Below are positions 9,083 through 17,288 of a stretch of 64,000 nucleotides of DNA, piece after piece. Below the pieces are notes generated by a model that ran no database searches, had not been told where the DNA came from, and was given only the letters and a program-made list of their open reading frames with translations. Position numbers and translations under genes: made by a program. Numbering within the stretch: position 1 is the stretch's first letter; every line of letters starts with the position of its first letter. The stretch is from Edaphobacter lichenicola (lineage in GTDB: Bacteria > Acidobacteriota > Terriglobia > Terriglobales > Acidobacteriaceae): the NCBI RefSeq assembly GCF_025264645.1, contig NZ_CP073696.1, positions 1,054,001 to 1,118,000 on the forward strand. The letters are read 5' to 3'.

Positions 9083-9498
9083 GAACCGCTCAATCACCAC
9101 AACCCACCACCGAAACCACCACAACTTGCCAGCAAAAGAAGCAATGGGCGACCTGGGGCATCTCCCCGCCCTGAGGCTCTCTGTCATTGGTCTTCGAAAA
9201 TCCTGTCAAGCCCCTGACGTTACAAAACCCGCGCCAACCGCGAACAATCGCGTGGCGTATGAGTTCCACTCAAACCGCTATCATGGAAGTGAAGGGATTA
9301 GACAAACGTGAACTGACCTGCGACAGGAGCAGCAACACAGGCCGGGACAGAATCTAACCCCCAAGTTGAACAAAACAAGTATTTTGTGCAGAAGCAGTCT
9401 GGAATCAATAGTTTGCAAAGGGAGATCGTCGCTAAGCACCACAAAATAAAAGAGATGCTTGCAAGATACCCCGAGAGGGGGAGGGGGAGGGGAGTGCG
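9083..9498. other. Intergenic region between hemD and nth (convergent)
   Basis: There are 416 bases between convergent genes. I see no gene or intrinsic terminator. Two points are visible: a stretch near 9205-9235 (CTGTCAAGCCCCTGACGTTA) that resembles one at 62379-62400, and a G-run cluster at 9477-9492 (GGGGG A GGGGG A GGGG) just after the nth stop. Confidence 0.4.
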
Positions 9499-10269
9499 CT
9501 AGTGAGAACTCCAGGTTTTATCACCTGAGTTACATAGCTTTTCAAGCGTACAGTCCACGCACCGCGGCTTCCGCGCCACACATACCTGGCGCCCATGATG
9601 GATCAACTCATGCGAAAACGCGATCCATCGATCCTGCGGAAGGATCTTCATCAAATCTTTCTCCACCTTTTCGGGAGAGGTCTCCTTGGTCAGCTCCAAC
9701 CGCCTCGACAACCGCATAACGTGGGTATCGACAACAACTCCCACGGCAATGTTGAACCAGGACCCCAGCACCACATTCCCGGTCTTCCGAGCCACCCCCG
9801 GAAGCGTCAGGATCTCCTCCATCGTCTGAGGCACCTTCCCCCCAAACTCCTCAGTCACCACCCGTGCCGCCCCTTGGATCGACTTCGCCTTATTTCGAAA
9901 AAATCCCGTCGTCCGAATCAGCTCCTCAAGCTCCGGAAGGGAAGCCGCAGCCATCGCCTTGGGCGTAGGAAACGCCTTGAACAGAGCCGGAGTCACCAGA
10001 TTGACCCGGACATCGGTACACTGCGCCGACAGAATCGTAGCCACCGTCAGCTCCCATGCGTTCTTATGATTTAAAGCGCAGACAACTCCGGGATAAGTCT
10101 TCCGCAAAGCATCCAGAATCGCCGCAATCCGCTCCGGCGCAAGGGGATTCTGCGTCTTTCCGGCTCTCTTTTTCGCCGAAACCGGCTCAGACTTCGCAAT
10201 GACGCGAGCCTTCGCTCCAACCACAGCCTTAGCCTTCGCAGCAGTCCGAACCACAGTCGTCTTGGCCAT
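9499..10269 (-). CDS. nth: Endonuclease III
   Basis: This 256-residue base-excision repair enzyme is a DNA glycosylase and AP lyase for oxidised pyrimidines. The helix-hairpin-helix LPGVARKTGNVVL carries catalytic Lys162, and VDTHV carries Asp181. The iron-sulphur loop is complete: Cys230, Cys237, Cys240 and Cys246 (C-x6-C-x2-C-x5-C). Residues 1-42 are an Ala/Lys-rich extension absent from the E. coli enzyme (211 residues), possibly a flexible DNA-binding tail. The gene lies five bases downstream of hemQ on the same strand, so it may be co-transcribed with it. Confidence 0.96.
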   Translation of the reverse strand: MAKTTVVRTAAKAKAVVGAKARVIAKSEPVSAKKRAGKTQNPLAPERIAAILDALRKTYPGVVCALNHKNAWELTVATILSAQCTDVRVNLVTPALFKAFPTPKAMAAASLPELEELIRTTGFFRNKAKSIQGAARVVTEEFGGKVPQTMEEILTLPGVARKTGNVVLGSWFNIAVGVVVDTHVMRLSRRLELTKETSPEKVEKDLMKILPQDRWIAFSHELIHHGRQVCVARKPRCVDCTLEKLCNSGDKTWSSH

Positions 10270-10274
10270 GCGTT

Positions 10275-11120
10275 CTAACCTAGACGATCCAGCATCTCTG
10301 CCGTTGGAACACGCACACAGCTGAAGATCGGCGTGTCCTGCAGCGTGTACATGCTGATCTCGGTCTCACGAAGCTGTTGTACCAGATCCAGAAAGTCCTC
10401 CGGGAAGTTTGTCTCGAACGCTACTACAAACTCCTGGTCATCGATCCCGAATGAGTAGGTCGTATTCAGCTTCACCCGCGGATACATCAGACCAATCCGA
10501 ATATGCTCATCCATTAGTCGCTTCCGCTCCGTTGCAGGCAGCAGATACCAAGGACGAGTCTTCCAGAACGGGTAGATGAAGATGTACTTCTGTCCACCCG
10601 GACGAATCGCTCCACGCCCTTCACCCTCGCTCTCATCCGGCCGGTCAATCTGGTACTGCGAGCGCTTCGTCATCGCCAGGAAGTTATGCGGCGAGTTCAA
10701 ATACCCGCCAAGCGGCGTCCTCATTAACTCGCTCCGCATCTCGTTCAGCTCATCCACGCCATACCCAATCGACCAGACGCACATATCCACATCGCCGCGG
10801 GTCCCAATCGTCGAGTACGTCAGCGACACAAACTCCCCCGGCTTATTCCACTTCGTCAGCACATCGGCAAACGCCGCCTTATGCGCAGCCTTCTCCTCCG
10901 CGGGCAATCTCCGCCACTCCGGCATCACCTTGTAGAAGCTGAAGCACACAATCTGCCGCCTCACCGGAGGCTTCGACGGATCATGCGGCGCCGCGCCGTA
11001 GCTGCTAGCGGGCCTTCCCACCTGGGCAGGGGCTGCAATGGAAGCCGCAGAAGAGCTTGCAGAAGTGGAGTTGTCATTGATAGCGGTTGTAGCAGCGGCA
11101 TCGGTAGCAGTATTCGACAT
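10275..11120 (-). CDS. hemQ: HemQ, coproheme decarboxylase (chlorite dismutase family)
   Basis: This 281-residue protein belongs to the chlorite dismutase-like heme family. It shows the HemQ segments YPFWKTRPWYLLPATERKRL, MDEHIRIGLMYPRVK and TYSFGIDDQEFVVAFE, and LRETEISMYTLQDTPIF near the end. HemQ oxidatively decarboxylates coproheme III to heme b, the last step of the coproporphyrin-dependent route, so this strain probably makes heme by that route. Residues 1-50 are a low-complexity Ala/Ser/Thr extension not needed for the fold. Start ATG 11120 has AGGAGA about eight bases upstream. nth follows after five bases. Confidence 0.93.
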   Translation of the reverse strand: MSNTATDAAATTAINDNSTSASSSAASIAAPAQVGRPASSYGAAPHDPSKPPVRRQIVCFSFYKVMPEWRRLPAEEKAAHKAAFADVLTKWNKPGEFVSLTYSTIGTRGDVDMCVWSIGYGVDELNEMRSELMRTPLGGYLNSPHNFLAMTKRSQYQIDRPDESEGEGRGAIRPGGQKYIFIYPFWKTRPWYLLPATERKRLMDEHIRIGLMYPRVKLNTTYSFGIDDQEFVVAFETNFPEDFLDLVQQLRETEISMYTLQDTPIFSCVRVPTAEMLDRLG

Positions 11121-11190
11121 GGGGTACTTCTCCTGACTCTTCCATGCTAGCTCATCCTCACCAAACCCTCACCTCGTATACTGGAGTTAC

Positions 11191-11817
11191 ATGTCAGAGA
11201 AGATCATCGCCCTCCTGATTGGCGCCATTGCCAGTGGCGGCTACGCAAGTGTCGCCCTACTCATGGCAATCCAGTCCGCCTGCATCCCCATTCCTTCCGA
11301 AGTCATCATGCCGCTCGCGGGTTACGCTCTGGCCCACACACAGGTGCAGCTCATCATTCTCGCCACCGTGGCCTCGCTCGCCTCAAACCTGGGTTCCATC
11401 CCCGCCTACTGGGTCGGCGCAAAGGGCGGCCGCCCCATGGTCGAACGCTACGGTAGCATAATGCTCCTTAGCCGCCGCGACCTCGATCTAGTCGATCACT
11501 TCTTCGACAAATATGGCTCCATCACCGTGCTTATCGGACGCATGCTCCCCATCGTCCGAACCTTTATCGCCTTCCCCGCCGGTGTCGCAAAGATGAACCA
11601 GCTTCGCTTCCACATCTATACCTTCCTTGGCTCCTGGCCCTGGTGCTACGTCCTCGCCTATATCGGCATGAAGCTAGGCGCTACATGGAACACGAATCCC
11701 CGCTTCAAAGAGGTGTTCCACCGCTTCCACTTAGGCGTAGAAGCTGTCATAGTCATCGCCTTCCTCTGGTTCGTCGTCTCTCACTGGAAGAATCGCATCC
11801 GCACCGAACCCGCATAA
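11191..11817 (+). CDS. DedA/SNARE-associated family membrane protein
   Basis: This 208-residue inner-membrane protein has about five hydrophobic segments. The family hallmarks are IPIPSEVIMPLAGYAL in the first half (with the conserved membrane-embedded Glu) and GRMLPIVRTFIAFPAGVAKM in the second. DedA proteins are lipid scramblase/flippase-like, with members acting on undecaprenyl phosphate or phosphatidylethanolamine; which one applies here cannot be told. GGAG precedes ATG 11191. It diverges from hemQ and converges on the next gene with 14 bp between. Confidence 0.88.
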   Translation: MSEKIIALLIGAIASGGYASVALLMAIQSACIPIPSEVIMPLAGYALAHTQVQLIILATVASLASNLGSIPAYWVGAKGGRPMVERYGSIMLLSRRDLDLVDHFFDKYGSITVLIGRMLPIVRTFIAFPAGVAKMNQLRFHIYTFLGSWPWCYVLAYIGMKLGATWNTNPRFKEVFHRFHLGVEAVIVIAFLWFVVSHWKNRIRTEPA

Positions 11818-11831
11818 CCGTTGGTGATGAT

Positions 11832-12590
11832 CTAATCAGGCCGGAAAGATACTGTTACGACTGTGTGGACTCGTTTGCATTCACCCTTAACTTTGTACGG
11901 AGGGTATACCCATTGTCGAACAGCCTCCACAGCTGCATCCCGTAGTGGCTCCGGTCCGGAGATCACATCGGTGGTCTCAACATGACCGTCCTTTGAGATG
12001 TTTATCGACAGCGTCACATCGCCAGTAATGCCTTGTTCCCTCGCATTTTGAGGATAGGTGGCCGTAATCTTCTTTACCTTACGGAGCTCCTTAGCATCCG
12101 CAGACAGTTCAATGGTCTCTTCGCCAGTAGTCAGATTGAGTGAACTCCCATTTGCTCGCGAATCGGGCTGCCGTCCCATGTTGTAGCTGACAGTAATCGT
12201 TGTATCTACTGCTACGGGCCGCCCGGTTACTACGTAAGGCAAATAAGTCCATCGTTGGACAGCGTCGAGGGCCGAGGATCGCAACTCTTCGGGGCCTGTT
12301 AGTGCGACCAATTGCTGAACCTTGCCATCCGTCCCGATTATCGCGTGTAGTATCACCTGCCCAGTGATGTGCTTCTTTTTTGCGTCTTTCGGGTACACAG
12401 GCATAGGGTGCGTCAAAATTCGTCCTGCGACCACGTTCGCCGGAATTTTTACAATAGTTTGGTTTTGATCTTTCCCAGGAGCATTCGAAGGTACATCAGC
12501 CACGGCCCATACTGAAGCGAGACCTGCTGTCAGTAAAAGCACTCCGCTCCACAACGGCGTTATTCCTTTGCTGAAACTTATGCAGCGCAT
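11832..12590 (-). CDS. Secreted protein with two TonB C-terminal-type domains
   Basis: This 252-residue protein has an N-terminal signal or anchor helix (residues 10-31). Two repeats of the TonB C-terminal fold follow: the first around residues 55-145 (HPMPVYPKDAKKKHITGQVIL ... ALDAVQRWTYLPY) and the second around 165-252 (ITATYPQNAREQGITGDVTL ... AVEAVRQWVYPPYK). Each repeat keeps the pattern of an YP near the start, a G-x-V beta strand and a W-x-Y-x-P-Y close. The Pro-rich spacer of a true energy-transducing TonB is missing, so a periplasmic adaptor role is more likely than energy transduction. This is inference from domain layout. Confidence 0.75.
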   Translation of the reverse strand: MRCISFSKGITPLWSGVLLLTAGLASVWAVADVPSNAPGKDQNQTIVKIPANVVAGRILTHPMPVYPKDAKKKHITGQVILHAIIGTDGKVQQLVALTGPEELRSSALDAVQRWTYLPYVVTGRPVAVDTTITVSYNMGRQPDSRANGSSLNLTTGEETIELSADAKELRKVKKITATYPQNAREQGITGDVTLSINISKDGHVETTDVISGPEPLRDAAVEAVRQWVYPPYKVKGECKRVHTVVTVSFRPD

Positions 12591-12711
12591 GTGTCCATCT
12601 TACGCAGGCTCGAAAGTCGCCTCAAAGAAAAACTGCATCCGCACTGAACCAGCCTGTAAGAGCGATCCAGTCTTCATTACGATAAGATCGCTCTCTCGGG
12701 ACATATCTATT

Positions 12712-13182
12712 TCATTTTGCGAAGCGGCGGATGCCGTAAGCCACCGGTAGTCCGAAGACGATCATGTGGATCAGCAAGCCATAGCGCATGCCGCGAATGG
12801 TAATCGGATCGTACTGGTGCAGCGCTGACCACGGAAGCACGAAGAGCATCATCACCAGGTGAACAGCCGCACCAAAGCAAAGTCCACAGACGAACCAATA
12901 CTCCGTCATAAATCGCAGCTTGCGGCTTACCGCGTAGTAAAACGTCGCAAAGATAAGAGAAATAATGACGTGCAGCAAGACACCCAGAGCATAGTTGCCG
13001 AAGCCCCCCTTGAGCGCCCTCTCCCCTACCAGTCCATACGTAATGACGAGGATGATGTCATGACCCGCAAGGATGCAGGCCTGTAAAAGATCAAGTGCTG
13101 CGCCGGCGAGGCCAGCCACGCCGATCGCCAGTAGGGTATTGTTTGTTTCCATCTGCTGAGGCGCTGCCTGTTCGATCATCAT
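12712..13182 (-). CDS. Four-helix membrane protein, first of two tandem paralogues
   Basis: This 156-residue protein has four predicted membrane helices. It is clearly related to the neighbour at 13221-13763: both open with IEQA...P...T.N.LLAIGV and share a central Y-L/A-LG-I/V-LH segment, FYYA.SR+L.F and a late LP.SALH..DPI.I. Start ATG 13182 has AGGAG about five bases upstream. I know no specific function; the layout recalls DUF1440-like inner-membrane proteins, which is only a weak resemblance. A 38-bp gap to the upstream paralogue suggests co-transcription. Confidence 0.7.
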   Translation of the reverse strand: MMIEQAAPQQMETNNTLLAIGVAGLAGAALDLLQACILAGHDIILVITYGLVGERALKGGFGNYALGVLLHVIISLIFATFYYAVSRKLRFMTEYWFVCGLCFGAAVHLVMMLFVLPWSALHQYDPITIRGMRYGLLIHMIVFGLPVAYGIRRFAK

Positions 13183-13220
13183 CCAATCTCCTCTTTCACT
13201 TCTGGTTTGTTTGCAAAAGA

Positions 13221-13763
13221 CTAAGCGGGTGCTTTCTCAAAAGCGTCCGTTGATTCACCGGTTGCTCTCGACTTGCCGGATGCGCCGGTTGGCGTCGATC
13301 TCCCGAACCACCAGACGCTGTAGGCAATCGGAAGTCCGACGAGGATCACCTTCTCGAAGAGTCCCCACCAGAATTCCTTAATCGGAATAGGGTCGGTGGC
13401 GTGCAGGGCGGAGAGTGGCAGGACGATGTAGTTCATCACGAGCCTGACCGTCACGCCGAAGTACAGTCCGCTGAGCAGCGGGTACTGGTTAATAAAAAGA
13501 AGCCGGCGGCTTGCCGCGTAGTAGATAGTAGCTACCGAAAAGCAGATAAAGAAGTGGAGAAAGATGCCGAGAAGGTAGATTGCTGGTCCTCCTTGACCGG
13601 CCTTGTCGCCGATCAGGCCGCCCGCGATCGAGAGAATGACCTGCCACCCGAATTGGATACAAACCGGCAAGAGAGATATCGTTCCGGCGATGAAGCCGCC
13701 TACTCCAATTGCCAATAGAGCGTTTCGGGTTGCGGTCGGCCGCGGTCCTGCTTGTTCGATCAT
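13221..13763 (-). CDS. Four-helix membrane protein, second tandem paralogue
   Basis: This 180-residue paralogue of the 12712-13182 protein has four membrane helices and an extra hydrophilic Ser/Thr/Ala-rich tail of about 25 residues (after WWFGRS). AGGAG lies just upstream of ATG 13763. The two copies probably arose by local duplication and have diverged strongly except for the FYYA.SR and LSALH..DPI.IK segments. Together with the upstream YceI gene they form a minus-strand run (14538 to 12712) facing away from the CadC-like regulator at 14789. Function unknown. Confidence 0.7.
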   Translation of the reverse strand: MIEQAGPRPTATRNALLAIGVGGFIAGTISLLPVCIQFGWQVILSIAGGLIGDKAGQGGPAIYLLGIFLHFFICFSVATIYYAASRRLLFINQYPLLSGLYFGVTVRLVMNYIVLPLSALHATDPIPIKEFWWGLFEKVILVGLPIAYSVWWFGRSTPTGASGKSRATGESTDAFEKAPA

Positions 13764-13836
13764 GCGATCTCCTGACGTCTGCTGAATGTGTGTTGTGGTC
13801 GAGGCTGCTGGGCGAGGAGAAAGCTACGGACTTCCT

Positions 13837-14538
13837 TTAATGAGTCGAAGAACTTGCGTCTGCTTCAACGTCAATCTCGATATCGACATCGGGCACCGTA
13901 GAATCGCCAACTTCGGAAGCGTTGTCTCGTGCCCCCATGTCGAATGCGGCACGTTTCAACCCTGCGGTTCCATGAAACGCGACTCTCGCCGGCTCGTTCG
14001 GCTCGGTATCGGAGAAGGTCCCGTTGAACTTGAACGTGAGCGGCACAACCTTGGTAACACCGTGCATCGTCAGCGAGCCGTCCATTCTCCACATATCTCC
14101 TGAAATGCGGTGGATGCCGCGTCCCCGATAGGTCATCGTCAGAAATTTCTTCACATCAAAGTACGCGTCGCCACGAAGATCCTCATCACGCTTACCGATT
14201 TGCGTGCTGATCGTGGCAACGTCGATCGTGACGTCTACGCTGCAAGCCGCCGGGTCCGGCGACACGATGAACGTCCCCGTAACGTTATCGAACCGGCCGC
14301 GCACACGCCCAACCAGATGGTGCCACGCGCTGAAGTAGGCGAAGCTATGAGCGGGATCAATCTTGTATGTCCCCGGAGCCGGGAGCGCCTCCACTTTTGC
14401 GCTCTTTTGGACGGGAGCAGGAGACTCCGCCACCGCGAAGCTCCAGGACATCCCGCAAGTTGCCAAAACCAGAGCACTGACTCCAAAGAAATTGTTCAGT
14501 TTCTGTAAGACCCATCTTCCTGCTTTTCTGCTGACCAT
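13837..14538 (-). CDS. YceI-family periplasmic protein
   Basis: This 233-residue protein starts at ATG 14538, which has GGAGG about eight bases upstream; a TTG at 14562 is the alternative. Residues 1-38 hold a signal peptide ending near SFAVAES. The YceI lipocalin-like barrel follows: GTYKIDPAHSFAYFSAWH near the start, a central DLRGDAYFDVKKFLTMTYRG (the conserved D-x-FD segment), then GSLTMHGVTKVVPLTFKFNG and FDMGARDNASEVGDS. YceI proteins bind isoprenoid-type lipids in the periplasm and are often stress-induced. The divergent CadC-like regulator could control this gene; that is inferred from position only. Confidence 0.9.
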   Translation of the reverse strand: MVSRKAGRWVLQKLNNFFGVSALVLATCGMSWSFAVAESPAPVQKSAKVEALPAPGTYKIDPAHSFAYFSAWHHLVGRVRGRFDNVTGTFIVSPDPAACSVDVTIDVATISTQIGKRDEDLRGDAYFDVKKFLTMTYRGRGIHRISGDMWRMDGSLTMHGVTKVVPLTFKFNGTFSDTEPNEPARVAFHGTAGLKRAAFDMGARDNASEVGDSTVPDVDIEIDVEADASSSTH

Positions 14539-14788
14539 TACGCCCGCCTCCGATTGATGCAACTCGTATTGCGGTTCTTACGCTACGCAGAGAAGTTTGC
14601 GGAAGTCCTGAATCCGGCCTGAAATCCTCTGAATAGTTCTGAATTAAGGCTGGAACTGTGGATCCGTTGGCAGATTCGCCGTCGTTGAGGCTTTAACTGC
14701 GTGAGGATGGTCGCCATCGGTATAATCGGCAGGCGCCGATTTTCTACACGGCCCTCTATATAAAGACAGAGAGTAGTCCCGGACCTGT

Positions 14789-15751
14789 ATGGAACGTACC
14801 CCCACGACAACCCTTCGCATCGGCACCTGGTGCGTCAATCCAACATCTGGCCAGATCTCGCGAGATGGAGAAACCGCTCGACTCGAAGCTCGAACGATGC
14901 GCCTGCTGCTCTGTCTCGCCGACCACGCCGGCGAAGTCGTCAGCATCGATGATCTGCTCAATCAGGTCTGGTCCGGCGTAGCGGTCTCTTCGGACTCGGT
15001 CTATCAGGCCGTCGCGTCGCTGCGACGACTGCTTGGCGACGACCCAAAGCAGCCTGCCTACATCGCAACGGTACCGCGGTTGGGATATCGGATGGTCGCA
15101 ACGGTAAGTCCCTGGGTAGACGAACCGGCGATCCAGATCGCACAAACAACCCCAATAGCCTCTCCCGTGCCCGCAGAGATCGAAGCAGTAGACGTTGCAC
15201 CTCCGAATGCGCCAAGCTTGGGCTTGCCCCGTAAGGCCCTGTGGGCCATCGGTGCGGTGATCTGTCTCGCCCTTGCCGTTGCTTTTCTGCCTCGCGCCCA
15301 CACTGCGAACCGTCGTCACGTCGACCCGCCTGCGACCGCCTCTTTACAGCCGCAGAAATCCATCGCAGTACTGCCGTTTTCCGACCTGACCGAAGGGATG
15401 AAAGAAGGCGAGTTCGCCGATGGCATGACAGAGGAATTGATCGACAAGCTCAGCAAACTGCCCGGACTACGAGTGCCATCTCCCACATCCACCTTCTACT
15501 ACAGGGATAAAGATATGCCGGTCGCCGATATCGCGAAGGCGCTAGGTGTCGTGTACGTGCTGGACGGAAGCGTACGCAAATCCGGCGCACGCGTGCGGGT
15601 AGCAGCGCGACTGGTCCGAGCAGACAACGGATACGTGATCTGGTCCGAGACGTACGACCGGCCATTCCACGATCTCTTGATGGTTCAGGACGACATTGCA
15701 GGCGAAGTCACAAAGGCCCTCGGGTCAGCCACAGAGCTCAAAGCAGGCTGA
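14789..15751 (+). CDS. CadC-like membrane regulator: winged helix, one membrane helix, TolB-like output/sensor domain
   Basis: This 320-residue protein has three parts. Residues 8-105 are an OmpR/PhoB-type winged helix (RIGTWCVNPTSGQISRDGE, ARTMRLLLCLADHAGEVVS, VYQAVASLRRLLGDD). Residues about 150-168 are a single membrane helix (LWAIGAVICLALAVAFL). Residues 189-315 are an extracytoplasmic domain of the FlgO/TolB N-terminal type (SIAVLPFSDLTEGMKEGEF, then ELIDKLSKLPGLRV, YVLDGSVRKSGARVRVAARL and GYVIWSETYDRP). This is a one-component membrane-bound transcription factor. There is no TPR tail, unlike many relatives. It diverges from the YceI gene, and their shared 250-bp upstream region is a plausible target. 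Confidence 0.85.
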   Translation: MERTPTTTLRIGTWCVNPTSGQISRDGETARLEARTMRLLLCLADHAGEVVSIDDLLNQVWSGVAVSSDSVYQAVASLRRLLGDDPKQPAYIATVPRLGYRMVATVSPWVDEPAIQIAQTTPIASPVPAEIEAVDVAPPNAPSLGLPRKALWAIGAVICLALAVAFLPRAHTANRRHVDPPATASLQPQKSIAVLPFSDLTEGMKEGEFADGMTEELIDKLSKLPGLRVPSPTSTFYYRDKDMPVADIAKALGVVYVLDGSVRKSGARVRVAARLVRADNGYVIWSETYDRPFHDLLMVQDDIAGEVTKALGSATELKAG

Positions 15752-15849
15752 CGCCACCGCCGCCGCATTTGCCGCCACCCTCCCCCCTAAGCGATACTAA
15801 AGAGTCCGCACTACACGGAATATCGCACGATAGAAGGGTACCGCCAAGA

Positions 15850-17205
15850 ATGTCTACACCCCCGGCCGCTAAGCCAGCATCCGCTGCGCAAGACGCGGCA
15901 GCCATCAAGCCTGCTACTGGAAAACTAGGCGTCATGATTCCCGGCATGGGAGCCGTCGCCACCACACTCATCGCCGGTGTAGAAGCCATTCGCCGCGGCT
16001 TCGCCAAACCCATCGGTTCCACCTCGCAGATGGCGACCATCCGCCTCGGCAAACGCACCGACGCACGCAGCCCCCTTATCAAAGAGTTCATTCCTCTCGC
16101 CGACCTCAACGACCTCGTCTTCACAGGCTGGGACATCTTCGGCGGCAATCTCTACGACGCCGCCAAAACCGCGCAGGTCCTCGACCGCGATCAACTCGAA
16201 CAGATGCGTCCCTTCCTCGAGTCCATCGAGCCCATGCCCGCCGTCTTCGACCAGCACTACGTCAAACGCCTCACCGGACAGAAGGTCAAGACCGGCAAGA
16301 ACAAGTGCGACCTCGCCAACCAGATCCGCAACGACATCGCCGAGTTCAAAACCAAGACCGACCGCCAGGTCATGATCTGGTGCGGCTCCACCGAGATCTA
16401 TCTCGAGCAGACTGCCGTCCACCAGACCCTCGAAGCCTTCGAGCAGGGCCTCGTCGACAACGACCCCGGCATCTCTCCCTCCATGATGTATGCCTGGGCC
16501 GCGCTCAAGGAAGGCATCCCCTTCGCCAACGGCGCACCCAACCTCACCGTCGACATTCCCGCACTGCAAGAGCTTTCCAAGAAGATGAACGCTCCCATCT
16601 GCGGTAAGGATTTCAAGACCGGCCAGACCTTCATCAAAACCGTACTCGCCCCCGCCTTCAAGGTCCGCAACCTCGGCGTCAGCGGTTGGTACTCCACCAA
16701 CATCCTCGGCAACCGCGACGGCGAAGTTCTCGACGATCCCGACTCCTTCAAGACCAAGGAGGTCTCGAAGCTCGGCGTCCTCGAGCACATCTTCCAGCCC
16801 GAACTGCACCCCGATCTCTACAAGGACCTTTACCACAAGGTCCGCATCAACTACTACCCACCTCGCGGCGACAACAAAGAGGGTTGGGACAACATCGACA
16901 TCTTCGGCTGGCTCGGCTATCCCATGCAGCTCAAGGTAGACTTCCTCTGCCGCGATTCCATCCTCGCCGCACCTCTCGCCCTTGATCTGATCCTCTTCAT
17001 GGACCTCGCCGCCCGCACACCCTTACTGCGTGGCCTCGGTATTCAGGAGTGGCTCAGCTTCTACTTCAAAGATCCCGACTCCGCACCCGGCGTCTACCCA
17101 GAGCACGACCTGTTCATCCAGCACATCAAGCTGAAGAACACCCTCCGTCACATCATGGGAGAGGATCTCATCACTCACCTCGGCCTCGACTACTACGGCG
17201 ACTAG
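15850..17205 (+). CDS. Myo-inositol-1-phosphate synthase
   Basis: This 451-residue NAD-dependent enzyme converts glucose-6-phosphate to inositol-1-phosphate. After an Ala/Pro-rich leader of about 25 residues comes the nucleotide-binding loop GVMIPGMGAVATTLIAG. The family's later segments are all present: FTGWDIFGGNLYDAA, NGAPNLTVDIPAL, ICGKDFKTGQTFIKT, SGWYSTNILGNRDGEVL and the C-terminal DLILFMDLAAR. ATG 15850 is chosen because the upstream in-frame extension has no family match. A strong terminator-like hairpin follows the stop. Inositol from this route could feed phosphatidylinositol lipids or compatible solutes. Confidence 0.93.
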   Translation: MSTPPAAKPASAAQDAAAIKPATGKLGVMIPGMGAVATTLIAGVEAIRRGFAKPIGSTSQMATIRLGKRTDARSPLIKEFIPLADLNDLVFTGWDIFGGNLYDAAKTAQVLDRDQLEQMRPFLESIEPMPAVFDQHYVKRLTGQKVKTGKNKCDLANQIRNDIAEFKTKTDRQVMIWCGSTEIYLEQTAVHQTLEAFEQGLVDNDPGISPSMMYAWAALKEGIPFANGAPNLTVDIPALQELSKKMNAPICGKDFKTGQTFIKTVLAPAFKVRNLGVSGWYSTNILGNRDGEVLDDPDSFKTKEVSKLGVLEHIFQPELHPDLYKDLYHKVRINYYPPRGDNKEGWDNIDIFGWLGYPMQLKVDFLCRDSILAAPLALDLILFMDLAARTPLLRGLGIQEWLSFYFKDPDSAPGVYPEHDLFIQHIKLKNTLRHIMGEDLITHLGLDYYGD

Positions 17206-17227
17206 CATCACGTCGAAATCTGACGAC

Positions 17228-17265
17228 AAAAGGCGGCTGTGAAGATCTTCTTCACAGCCGCCTTT
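17228..17265 (+). terminator. Strong hairpin terminator after inositol-phosphate synthase
   Basis: A perfect 14-bp stem (17232-17245 with 17249-17262) has a 3-nt loop and is extended by AAA/TTT pairing on its flanks. The trailing T-run is short (TTTGTCGTT), but the strength of the stem and its position 20 bases after a stop support a terminator. Being symmetric, it can also serve the convergent gene at 17289. Confidence 0.8.
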
Positions 17266-17288
17266 GTCGTTAACGAGATGTGCGTCCG

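Noticed and set aside
12600-12660. Similarity between the dedA tail (near 11790-11816) and the region near 12630-12655
   Set aside because: About 20 of 25 bases agree over a very short stretch; too short to support a duplication.
15925-16836. 303-codon minus-strand frame opposite inositol-phosphate synthase
   Set aside because: Shadow produced by strong third-position GC in the real gene.
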